A DNA stretch of 64,000 nt from Actinomycetales bacterium (lineage in GTDB: Bacteria > Actinomycetota > Actinomycetes > S36-B12), in NCBI GenBank assembly GCA_018970765.1, contig JAGWVT010000002.1, forward strand, positions 43,577 through 107,576. The letters are read 5' to 3'. Shown piece after piece: positions 8,255 through 16,634 of the stretch. Each line of letters opens with the position of its first letter. The first letter of the stretch is position 1. A program made the translations under genes and the position numbers. The notes beneath the pieces were generated by a model. The model saw only the letters and a program-made list of their open reading frames with translations, searched no databases and was not told where the DNA came from.

Positions 8255-9405
8255 ATCTGCTCAACACGAATGCACGCAACATGCGCCCACTTCATCCACT
8301 TGCCTGGTGGGCGTGGGCCATTGGTATGGCGGTGGCAGCAAGCCGCACCACGAACCCGCTGTTACTGATGTTGTTAGTGGCCGCTGCCGGTGTCGTCGTG
8401 GTTGCGCGCCGACCCGATGCTCCATGGAGCCGGTCGTTCGCGTTCTTCCTAAAGTTCGGACTCGTCATCATCGCGTTCAGAGTGGGATTGCAGGTCCTTT
8501 TTGGAGCAGAGATAGGGCGCACCGTATTGGTGGCGCTGCCTCAGATTGGCCTGCCATCGTGGGCCGCCGGCGTTCGCATCGGAGGCGATCTGACGGCCGA
8601 GGCGCTATTGATGGCGCTCTATGACGGAATGCGCCTGGCGGCCATCATCGCCTGCGTTGGCGCGGCAAACTCCCTGGCGTCACCGACGCGATTGTTGAAG
8701 TCGGTACCCGCTTCGCTCTATGCATTTGGAGTTAGCATCGTGGTGGCGACCACGTTCATGCCCATGCTCGTGGCAGACGTACAACGAGTACGCACCGCAC
8801 GCAGCCTTCGCGGACGACCGATGCGCGGGCCGCGGGCTCTGGCCGGGGCGATTCTGCCTGTTCTCGAAGGCGCGATCGACCGTGCCATCACGCTGGCAGC
8901 ATCGATGGACTCGCGCGGCTACGGCAGACGTGTGTCGCACCGAGCTCCCCGGCTGCAGGCGGCGCTGCTCCTCGGCGGCCTGTGCTGTGCCTGCATCGGC
9001 AGCTACGCCGTGATAGCCCAGGGCACCGCGGATTGGCTCGGAATACCAATGCTCCTGGTCGGCACGCTCGGATGCGTTGTTGCCGCAGCGCTGGCCGGTC
9101 GCGGGTCTGGTCGCACTCGTTATCGCCCCGATCCGTGGCGCGGCCCCGAATGGCTCGTGGTGACCGCAGGCCTAACAGCGGCCGTTTCATTCAGCGTCCT
9201 CGACAACCTGCTGCCACTGGCGATGATGCCAAGTACGTCGCCACCAACCTGGCCTCAACTGCCTGTCCTTGCCCTGCTGGCCATCGGGCTGGCAGCAACG
9301 CCCGCGGTCACCTCGCCGCCGCTGCCCATGGTCCGACGGGAACGGCCCATCCAGCCAGCCGTGCCAGAAACCGCAGCCGCGCCTCCCGCAAGGATGACCC
9401 CGTGA
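8251..9405 (+). CDS. ECF transporter transmembrane component (EcfT/CbiQ family)
   Basis: Polytopic; RRVRTARSLRGRPMRGPRAL and ITLAASMDSRGYG motifs of CbiQ; GTGA overlap start at 8251. Confidence 0.88.
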   Translation: MNLLNTNARNMRPLHPLAWWAWAIGMAVAASRTTNPLLLMLLVAAAGVVVVARRPDAPWSRSFAFFLKFGLVIIAFRVGLQVLFGAEIGRTVLVALPQIGLPSWAAGVRIGGDLTAEALLMALYDGMRLAAIIACVGAANSLASPTRLLKSVPASLYAFGVSIVVATTFMPMLVADVQRVRTARSLRGRPMRGPRALAGAILPVLEGAIDRAITLAASMDSRGYGRRVSHRAPRLQAALLLGGLCCACIGSYAVIAQGTADWLGIPMLLVGTLGCVVAAALAGRGSGRTRYRPDPWRGPEWLVVTAGLTAAVSFSVLDNLLPLAMMPSTSPPTWPQLPVLALLAIGLAATPAVTSPPLPMVRRERPIQPAVPETAAAPPARMTP

Positions 9406-11033
9406 CGGGCACAACGGTTGTCTGCTTTGAGCAGGTCACCATCACCTACTCCGGGCACCATCGCCCAGTCCTGCGCGACGTCGACCTGCGCATCCAACGC
9501 GGCGAACTCGCATTGGTCGTCGGTCGCACGGGCAGCGGTAAGACGACGTTTCTGCGTGCAATCAACGGACTCGTGCCGCACTTCACCGGCGGACATCTCC
9601 AGGGTCGCGTCATAGTCGGTGAGCGAAACACCGCCACACATCCCCCGCGGGAACTTGCTGACCTCGTTGGCGTGGTTCCGCAGGACCCGCTGAGTGGGTT
9701 CGTCACCGATACCGTCGAGGACGAACTCGCGTACAGCATGGAGAGCCTTGGTCTAGCCCCCTCAACCATGCGACGCCGTGTTGAGGAAACCCTGGACCTG
9801 CTGGGCCTGGCCGATCAACGGCAGCGCGCAATGTCGACATTGTCCGCTGGGCAGCAGCAGCGGGTAGCAATTGGAGCGGCCTTGACGGCTCACCCCGCCG
9901 TGCTCGTGCTTGATGAACCCACGTCGGCACTTGACCCGGGAGCTGCGGAAGATGTCCTCGCGGCCTTGCACCGCCTCGTGCACGACCTCGATATCACCGT
10001 TGTGATGTCGGAACATCGACTCGAACGAGTTGTGCAATACGCCGACCGCGTGATCGTCGTTCCTGGCAATGGTGAGCCAGTCACCGTCGGGCAACCCGCC
10101 GCCATCATGCATTCGGCACCGATCGCTCCACCGGTCGTGCAACTTGGTCGACTGGCCGGGTGGGAGCCATTACCCCTGACGATTCGCGATGCGCGACGGG
10201 TTGCGGGTCCGTTGCGAGATCTGCTCGTCGGCCGGGCTCCTGCCGACCGACTCGATCCGACTCTGGTCGCCCTTGATGAGCTCACCGCACTACACCAGGC
10301 CAGCGTCAGCTATCACCAACGGCCCGCACTGCGCGAGGTCTCCCTGAGCGTTCATGCCGGTGAAGTCGTCGCCCTGATGGGTCGCAATGGCGCGGGCAAG
10401 TCCACGCTGCTGTCCCTGATCGCCGGCCTGCGGCGACCTGACCGCGGCCAGGTCCGCCTCGCGGATCAGGATCCGACGGCACTGGCTCCACGCACCCGCA
10501 TTCACCGAGTCGGGATGGTCCCGCAGGAACCCGGTGACCTCTTGACCTGTGTCACCGTCGGCGAGGAGTGCCGCGCCGCCGATCGCGATGCCAATGCGAC
10601 GCCCGGCACGACCCGCGCACTGCTCGCCCTGCTCGCCCCAGACCTCGATGACGGCGGACACCCTCGTGACCTATCCGAGGGCGAGCGACTACTCCTGGTC
10701 CTCGCGGTGATTCTGGCCGCGCGCCCCGGTCTGCTGCTGCTCGACGAGCCAACGCGCGGCCTTGACTATCCGACGAAGGCTCGCCTCGTCCAGGTCCTCA
10801 GCGATCTGGCTGCCGCGGGGCACGGAATCATGTTGGCCACACATGATGTGGAACTGGCCGCCGAAGTTGCTACGCGTGTGGTCGTTCTTGCTGACGGCGA
10901 GGTGGTGAGCGACGGTGCTGCCGCGACTGTTCTAACTGCCTCGCCGATGTTCGCACCGCAGGTCAGCAAGGTTCTCGCGCCTCAGCCGTGGCTGACCGTG
11001 CGCCAGGTCCAAGACGCATTGAGCAATCCATGA
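9402..11033 (+). CDS. ECF transporter ATP-binding protein with two fused ABC ATPase domains
   Basis: Two Walker A motifs (GRTGSGKTT, GRNGAGKST), LSAGQQQRVAIG and LSEGERLLLVLA signatures; GTGA overlap start 9402. Confidence 0.93.
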   Translation: MTGTTVVCFEQVTITYSGHHRPVLRDVDLRIQRGELALVVGRTGSGKTTFLRAINGLVPHFTGGHLQGRVIVGERNTATHPPRELADLVGVVPQDPLSGFVTDTVEDELAYSMESLGLAPSTMRRRVEETLDLLGLADQRQRAMSTLSAGQQQRVAIGAALTAHPAVLVLDEPTSALDPGAAEDVLAALHRLVHDLDITVVMSEHRLERVVQYADRVIVVPGNGEPVTVGQPAAIMHSAPIAPPVVQLGRLAGWEPLPLTIRDARRVAGPLRDLLVGRAPADRLDPTLVALDELTALHQASVSYHQRPALREVSLSVHAGEVVALMGRNGAGKSTLLSLIAGLRRPDRGQVRLADQDPTALAPRTRIHRVGMVPQEPGDLLTCVTVGEECRAADRDANATPGTTRALLALLAPDLDDGGHPRDLSEGERLLLVLAVILAARPGLLLLDEPTRGLDYPTKARLVQVLSDLAAAGHGIMLATHDVELAAEVATRVVVLADGEVVSDGAAATVLTASPMFAPQVSKVLAPQPWLTVRQVQDALSNP

Positions 11034-11869
11034 CCGTCATGCCACTGCGCAGGACGTCCTCCGCCGCAATCGCCTTGGTGTCACTGATTGGTGTTGTGGC
11101 ATTCGGCTGGCCCCTCATCGCCATGCCAGATTCCGTGGCGATCGCGCACGCCCAGGATGCGCCCTGGCTGTTCGCCATCTTGGTTCCGGCACTGCTTCTC
11201 GTTGTGCTGACCTGCATACATGACGGCGTGATGGATGCCAAGGCCGTTGCCATGCTCGGTGTGCTCTCAGCAGTGGTCGCCGTACTGCGACCACTGGGCG
11301 GCGGAACCGCCGGACTCGAGCCGATCTGGGTCATCATTGTGCTTGCGGGTCGCGCGCTGGGACCCGGTTTCGGATTCACCCTCGGCGCCACCTCGCTTTT
11401 CGCCTCCGCACTGCTGACAGGTGGCGTCGGCCCCTGGCTGCCCTTTCAGATGCTGGGTGCCGCTTGGGTCGGTTTAGGTGCCGGGCTACTTCCGCCCGCT
11501 CGGGGGCGGGCCGAGCTGGCTCTGCTGACAATCTATTCCGCAGTTGCCTGCCTGGCCTACGGCCTTGTTCTCAACCTCTGGCTCTGGCCATTCACCACGA
11601 ATCTGCCCGCCGCGATCGCCTTTGCGCCTGGTGCTCCAGTAATCGAGAACCTGCTCGCCTGGCTCCGATTCACACTTGTGACGTCGTTGGGGTGGGATAT
11701 CCCTCGGGCAATGCTCACCATCGTGCTCATTTGGCTGGCCGGTCCGGTTGTGCTGACGACCCTGCGCAGAGCGGGCCGTCGAGCCTCGTTCGGTGCGCAG
11801 GCGCAGTTCGAGCGGATGAACTCAGCGCCTGTGCCGCAAAGCCAGTCAACGACGCTGCAGAGCATCTGA
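11030..11869 (+). CDS. ECF transporter substrate-binding (S) component, predicted cobalamin/cobinamide type
   Basis: Polytopic, ATGA overlap with ATPase gene, GPGFGFTLGATSLFASALLTGGVGPWLPFQMLGAAWVGLGAGLLP; riboswitch-linked operon. Confidence 0.82.
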   Translation: MTVMPLRRTSSAAIALVSLIGVVAFGWPLIAMPDSVAIAHAQDAPWLFAILVPALLLVVLTCIHDGVMDAKAVAMLGVLSAVVAVLRPLGGGTAGLEPIWVIIVLAGRALGPGFGFTLGATSLFASALLTGGVGPWLPFQMLGAAWVGLGAGLLPPARGRAELALLTIYSAVACLAYGLVLNLWLWPFTTNLPAAIAFAPGAPVIENLLAWLRFTLVTSLGWDIPRAMLTIVLIWLAGPVVLTTLRRAGRRASFGAQAQFERMNSAPVPQSQSTTLQSI

Positions 11870-13368
11870 TGCGGGTGCGATTTCTGGGCACCGGAGCCGC
11901 AAGTGGTTGGCCCAACCCCTACTGCTCCTGCTCATCCTGTTGTGATGAGCGAGCCGCGGGGCGTGCGCGTTCGTCCACGAGTCTGCTGGTCGACGAGCAA
12001 CTCCTGCTCGACTGCGGACCGGCGGCACTCGATGGGGCACGCGCACTACACCAGTCGCTGGCTGCCGTTGAACACGTCGTGATCACCCACGGCCATCCCG
12101 ACCACCTAGCTCCCGCCTTTCTACTCTTTCGTCACTGGGCGCATGCTCACCAGGGGCAGACCAAGCCACATTTGCATCTGTGGGCTCCTCCGCTCGCACT
12201 GGCAGCGTGCGAACCTTGGATCGCTCCACAGGATCTTGGATCCCGCGTGCAGCTGCACGCGCTGGTCGCCGGCACGCAACACCAACTCACCACCGCTAAC
12301 GCGTCGTACACCCTTCGTACGCTTCCTGCCTCGCACGGTCGACCCGTTGAACCCAGCAGCGGTGAACCAGGTCAAGACGAACCTGACGACGCACTGGCCA
12401 GCGAGGCGGTGCTGCTAGACCTTGAGGATGACGATGGGGTACGCCTGCTCTACGCCACCGACACAGGCCCGCTATCTCCCGCCGCACTTGCCATGACAAG
12501 TGACCGCGAATACCACTTGGTCTGTATCGAAGAGACTTTCGGCAGCTTCTTGGATCATCACACGGGTCACCTTGACCTTCGAACATTCGCAAGCACGATC
12601 GAACACCTGGCGAACACCAGGGCAATCACAGCGCGGACAACCGTGATCGCCGTCCACCTCGGCCATCACAATCCCCCGACCCCAAAACTACGCGACATGC
12701 TGGCACCGATGGGAGCCGATGTGGTCGATGACGGTACAACGCTGACACTGTCCGCAAGTCGGGCTGACTCGCACTCTGCACGCAACATCGCACCCCGCTG
12801 CACTCATCTGGTTTTGGGCGGTGCCCGTTCCGGCAAATCACGCTATGCCGAGGGATTGTCAGCGCAATTCGACAGTGTCGTCTACATCGCCTGCGCTCGT
12901 CGCGATTCAACGGACGCTGAATGGATGGAGCGCATCGCCGCTCATCGCCAGCGCCGCCCAGGTCATTGGCGCACTGAGGAGACCACGCAACTCGCCGCTT
13001 CCATCAAAGGCCATCAGGACGAAGCTGCGTGCATCCTTATCGACTGCCTGGGGACCTGGGTCACCGCGCTGGTTGACGACGCGGATGCCTGGCAGGACAG
13101 GAGCCGCGCCACGACCGTGGTCATGAGCGCCTGCGATGCGCTCACCACAGCCATTAGCGAATCGCGAGCATCGGTTGTCCTGGTGAGTAACGAGGTTGGC
13201 TCCGGAGTAGTACCGAGTTCTGCCAGTGGTCGGCTGTTTCGCGACCTACTTGGCATGGTGAATCTCCGCGTCGCGCAGGTGTGTGACAAATCGACGTTGA
13301 TGGTGGCCGGGCGAGGTCTTGCGCTTGCTGACCTGACTGCGCATTCAACTGTCGAGGATGTGCCGTGA
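11869..13368 (+). CDS. cobU: Fusion of PhnP-like MBL-fold hydrolase with adenosylcobinamide kinase/guanylyltransferase (CobU)
   Basis: N-term MRVRFLGTGAASGWPNPYCSCSSC...VVITHGHPDHLAPAF; C-term LVLGGARSGKSRYAE...HRQRRPGHW...VVLVSNEVGSGVVP. Confidence 0.88.
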   Translation: MRVRFLGTGAASGWPNPYCSCSSCCDERAAGRARSSTSLLVDEQLLLDCGPAALDGARALHQSLAAVEHVVITHGHPDHLAPAFLLFRHWAHAHQGQTKPHLHLWAPPLALAACEPWIAPQDLGSRVQLHALVAGTQHQLTTANASYTLRTLPASHGRPVEPSSGEPGQDEPDDALASEAVLLDLEDDDGVRLLYATDTGPLSPAALAMTSDREYHLVCIEETFGSFLDHHTGHLDLRTFASTIEHLANTRAITARTTVIAVHLGHHNPPTPKLRDMLAPMGADVVDDGTTLTLSASRADSHSARNIAPRCTHLVLGGARSGKSRYAEGLSAQFDSVVYIACARRDSTDAEWMERIAAHRQRRPGHWRTEETTQLAASIKGHQDEAACILIDCLGTWVTALVDDADAWQDRSRATTVVMSACDALTTAISESRASVVLVSNEVGSGVVPSSASGRLFRDLLGMVNLRVAQVCDKSTLMVAGRGLALADLTAHSTVEDVP

Positions 13369-14426
13369 CTGAGATTCCACTCCCCGACGCCGCGTGTGCG
13401 GAACGCGCACGCGCCCGACAGGATCAACTCACCAAGCCCACTGGTGCCCTAGGCCGGCTCGAGGAACTGAGCGTATGGGCCGCGGCAGTGCAGGGCCAGT
13501 GCCCTCCGCAACCATTTCAACAGGTGCAGCTCACGATCTTCGCTGGCGATCACGGGGTTGCACGCATGGCCCGCACCAGCGCCTATCCACCCGAGGTCAC
13601 CGCGCAGATGGTGCGCAACCTGGTGTCCGGGGGTGCCGGTGCAAGCGTGCTGGCTCGCCTGCACGGCGTGCGACTACATGTCATTGATGCCGCGGTGGAT
13701 TGCGAGCCCGACTACGTCAACGATCTGCCTGCTGATGCTCGACCGGACCCCCTGACCACACGCATTCGCCGCGGGAGTGGCTCCATTGACCGTGAAGACG
13801 CGCTAACCAGGCAAGAGGTCGAGCGGGCGCTGGCTCTGGGACAAAATTGTGCGGACGAAGCGATTGAGGCAGGTGCAGATCTGCTCATCGTCGGTGATAT
13901 GGGCATCGGCAACACCACGCCAGCAGCTGTGCTCGTCGGGCTGCTCACTCGCCATGATGCGGCACAGGTCACCGGACGCGGGACTGGCATCGACGACGCC
14001 ACCTGGATGCGCAAGTGCACGGCCATTCGCGAGGCCATGCGTCGGGCCAGGCCAATCATGGGCGATCCCCTAGCGCTGCTTGCCTGCTGCGCCGGAGCAG
14101 ACCTGGCTGCGATGGTCGGCTTCATCGGTAGGGCTGCAGAGCGCGGCGTGCCCGTGATTCTCGATGGCACCGTAGTCACTGCTGCAGCACTTGTGGTGGA
14201 TCGTCAACATCACCGAGCACGTAAGTGGTGGCTTGCGGGGCATCGCTCGACTGAGCCCGCGCATCGCTTTGCGCTGGAGTATCTGGATCTGGAACCTGTC
14301 GCCGACCATGGCATGCGCCTGGGCGAAGGCACCGGTGCCTTGATGGCTTTGGGCACCGTGCAATCAGCAATCGCCCTGCTCGCGCAGATGGCCACCTTCG
14401 ACGAAGCAGCGGTGAGTAATAGGTGA
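13365..14426 (+). CDS. cobT: Nicotinate-nucleotide--dimethylbenzimidazole phosphoribosyltransferase
   Basis: RQDQLTKPTGALGRLEELSVWAA, FAGDHGVARMARTSAYPPEVTAQMV, GDMGIGNTTPAA, LGEGTGALMA. Confidence 0.95.
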   Translation: MTEIPLPDAACAERARARQDQLTKPTGALGRLEELSVWAAAVQGQCPPQPFQQVQLTIFAGDHGVARMARTSAYPPEVTAQMVRNLVSGGAGASVLARLHGVRLHVIDAAVDCEPDYVNDLPADARPDPLTTRIRRGSGSIDREDALTRQEVERALALGQNCADEAIEAGADLLIVGDMGIGNTTPAAVLVGLLTRHDAAQVTGRGTGIDDATWMRKCTAIREAMRRARPIMGDPLALLACCAGADLAAMVGFIGRAAERGVPVILDGTVVTAAALVVDRQHHRARKWWLAGHRSTEPAHRFALEYLDLEPVADHGMRLGEGTGALMALGTVQSAIALLAQMATFDEAAVSNR

Positions 14427-15217
14427 CGCCCAACGGCCCTCAGCACACCCTTAGCGATGGTCTACGCCTGGCATTCGGAACGCTCACGCGCGTACCAACA
14501 CCACCGCCTAGTCAGGTCACACGCGGTTGCACGCGCATCGCCATGCTGCTGGCCCCCCTGGTGGGCCTGCTCCTCACCGCTGGTGCCGCCCTGCCACTGC
14601 TGCTCACCGACGCTTACCCAGGCCTGGCCGCGCTGACAGCTTGTGGCGCAGTGCTGCTGGTGGCGTGGGGCTCTGGCGCGTTGCACCTCGATGGCCTGGC
14701 GGATACTGCCGATGCGCTGGGCAGTCGAGCACCTGCCGAGCGTGCACTCCAGATCGCGCGGCGGTCTGACATCGGCCCCTTCGGTGTCCTTGCCATCGTC
14801 GCTGCGCTACTCCTGCAGATCATTGCGCTGGGCAGCTTGGCCTTGACACAGCCGGTGCCGTTCACATTCTGGATTGCGGTGTTCTGCATCGGCGGTGCTC
14901 GAGCCGCGATCACTGTTGGCTGCACACCTTGGTTCCCACCCGCCCGTCCTGACGGACTCGGCGCCACCGTTGCCCGGTGCGTACCACGGTCAGCAGCGGT
15001 GTTGACCTGGGTACTGCTGATCGGTCTTGGATGGCTCCTGCTTGGCCCGGTCGGCGCAATCGCCTTGGCCGCGGCCGCCGGCGCCGCGGTGCTCACACTG
15101 CTGCACGCCAAGAATCGTTTGGGTGGCATGACCGGGGACGTCCTCGGCGCCAGCGTCGAAGTGGCCGCCACCGCGGGACTGGTGACCGCCTGCATGGCCA
15201 GCCAGATCCTGGCTTGA
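14423..15217 (+). CDS. cobS: Adenosylcobinamide-GDP ribazoletransferase
   Basis: GALHLDGLADTADALG and RRSDIGPFGVLAIVAALLLQ; GGMTGDVLGASVEVAATAGL. Confidence 0.93.
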   Translation: MTPNGPQHTLSDGLRLAFGTLTRVPTPPPSQVTRGCTRIAMLLAPLVGLLLTAGAALPLLLTDAYPGLAALTACGAVLLVAWGSGALHLDGLADTADALGSRAPAERALQIARRSDIGPFGVLAIVAALLLQIIALGSLALTQPVPFTFWIAVFCIGGARAAITVGCTPWFPPARPDGLGATVARCVPRSAAVLTWVLLIGLGWLLLGPVGAIALAAAAGAAVLTLLHAKNRLGGMTGDVLGASVEVAATAGLVTACMASQILA

Positions 15218-15296
15218 GCGCACACCCGGCAAGAACCTTCTGAAATTTCTCGAGTGAATCTGGTTCACCGGGCCCCCTGCCGGGCACTACCAGCGC

Positions 15297-16589
15297 ATGA
15301 AGAGTGCAGTCACACCCACACAACACCGATCACCGGGCCCATCACAGGGCCCATCACAGGGCCGACCCGGGCTCACGACGGGGCTCATGACGGGGCTCAT
15401 GACGGGGCTCATGACGGGCTCGTCCTGCTTCGCTCTGCTGCTGGCAGGTGCGCCGGCCAGCCACGCGGCCGCAATTGGCGCTTCGCCGATGGGGTCCATA
15501 AGAGTCGTCGCAGACGAATCTCCACTGGTGGTGGCCGCCGCCCCGGTCACCCAGGACCAGACGAGCGCCGCCGGCCCCCACGCAGAGGCGACCATCGTCA
15601 ATGGCATCCAGGTAACGCAACACGGCGGTAAGCCGGTCGTTGTCAGCAGCAAGGGACAGCCGACGGTCACGCAGCGGGCCAAGGCCTCGGCCCCCCTGCG
15701 CTTCACCGGACTGGTCCCCGGTAAGGCGTACACAGTTCGCGTTGGCAGTGCCACCCGCACGGTGGTCCCGGTGGGCAAGGTCGGCGATGCCAGCGGATTG
15801 GTTGTCACCAGCAGTGCCCCGGATCGCGTTGAGTTGGCATGGGTCCACCTGCAGACGCCCAAGAATGGGGGCAGCGCCGTCAGTTACACCATTACCGCCA
15901 CCGCGCCGGGTCAACCCACCGTCGAAGACACCGTTGTCGGTGCGCGCACCGCTGTGCTGACTGGCCTGGACCCCGACGCGCTCTACACCTTCACGGTAAC
16001 GCCGCGAAACAGCGCTTCAGTCGGCAAGTCCTCGCGGGCCATCATGTCGCGCACGCTCAAGCAGATTCATGGCAACACCGCTAACCCAACACCCAACCAG
16101 CCCGCACAGCCCCAGGCACCGTCGATCACCGTCGTGGTGCCACCCGCCGGGCCAAGTACGCCGTCTGGACCGAGTACGCAGACCATCTATATCTGCCCCA
16201 CCGGTTACCGAGATAACGGCGCCGAATGCATTCGGACACAGCCATACACCTACGCCACGCAGCCGTATACCTATACAACGCGCGCGTACACGTACCACAA
16301 CGAGACATACCAGGTGAACATCGGATCCTGTGTCGTGCCTATGCCTGATGGTGGTTCGGCCATCTACGACAACTGCATGGAAACGCGAACCCGCTCAGTG
16401 AAAGATCCCACGCCCTTCGGTTGGACGGACACCGGCAATGAGTGGGTGAAGAAAGATGCCACACCAAGCGGTTGGACGGATACCGGTACAGGGTGGGCCA
16501 AGAAAGATCCAACCCCACCCGGGTGGATGGACGATGGCACGCAGTGGATTCAGGCGACCAGCAAGATCCCGAAGGTCGTGCCGATTTGA
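15297..16589 (+). CDS. Secreted fibronectin type III protein with N-terminal, YTY and DPTPxGWTDTG repeats
   Basis: Signal sequence with TGLMTGLMTGLMTG repeats, one FN3 domain, PTY/YTY repeats and three 17-aa C-terminal repeats. Confidence 0.75.
   Translation: MKSAVTPTQHRSPGPSQGPSQGRPGLTTGLMTGLMTGLMTGSSCFALLLAGAPASHAAAIGASPMGSIRVVADESPLVVAAAPVTQDQTSAAGPHAEATIVNGIQVTQHGGKPVVVSSKGQPTVTQRAKASAPLRFTGLVPGKAYTVRVGSATRTVVPVGKVGDASGLVVTSSAPDRVELAWVHLQTPKNGGSAVSYTITATAPGQPTVEDTVVGARTAVLTGLDPDALYTFTVTPRNSASVGKSSRAIMSRTLKQIHGNTANPTPNQPAQPQAPSITVVVPPAGPSTPSGPSTQTIYICPTGYRDNGAECIRTQPYTYATQPYTYTTRAYTYHNETYQVNIGSCVVPMPDGGSAIYDNCMETRTRSVKDPTPFGWTDTGNEWVKKDATPSGWTDTGTGWAKKDPTPPGWMDDGTQWIQATSKIPKVVPI
15335..15416 (+). 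repeat. 12-nt in-frame tandem repeats (GGGCCCATCACA x2, degenerate 10-nt linker, GGGCTCAYGACG x4)
   Basis: Read directly; encodes GPSQGPSQGRPGLTTGLMTGLMTGLMTG in the signal-sequence region. Confidence 0.95.
16401..16547 (+). repeat. Three 17-aa (51-nt) protein repeats KDPTPxGWTDTGxxWxK
   Basis: KDPTPFGWTDTGNEWVK / KDATPSGWTDTGTGWAK / KDPTPPGWMDDGTQW. Confidence 0.9.
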
Positions 16590-16615
16590 TCGACGCGCGG
16601 TTCCGGTTGATTGTT

Positions 16616-16634
16616 CGAGCCCAGCTAGGGCTCG
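16616..16634. terminator. Hairpin CGAGCCC-agcta-GGGCTCG overlapping gcvT stop, convergent gene junction
   Basis: Perfect 7-bp stem, 5-nt loop containing the gcvT stop codon. Confidence 0.5.

Noticed and set aside
8982-9401. N-terminal extension of the ECF ATPase ORF upstream of 9402
   Set aside because: Overlaps the CbiQ coding region; GTGA overlap at 9402 and ATPase N-terminus TTVVCFEQVTITYSG support the shorter gene.
11464-11868. N-terminal extension of the MBL-CobU ORF
   Set aside because: Overlaps the S-component gene; the MBL domain begins exactly at ATG 11869 with a stop/start overlap.
15335-15416. 12-bp repeats considered as CRISPR or regulatory iterons
   Set aside because: In-frame coding repeats without spacers, inside the signal sequence of an ORF.
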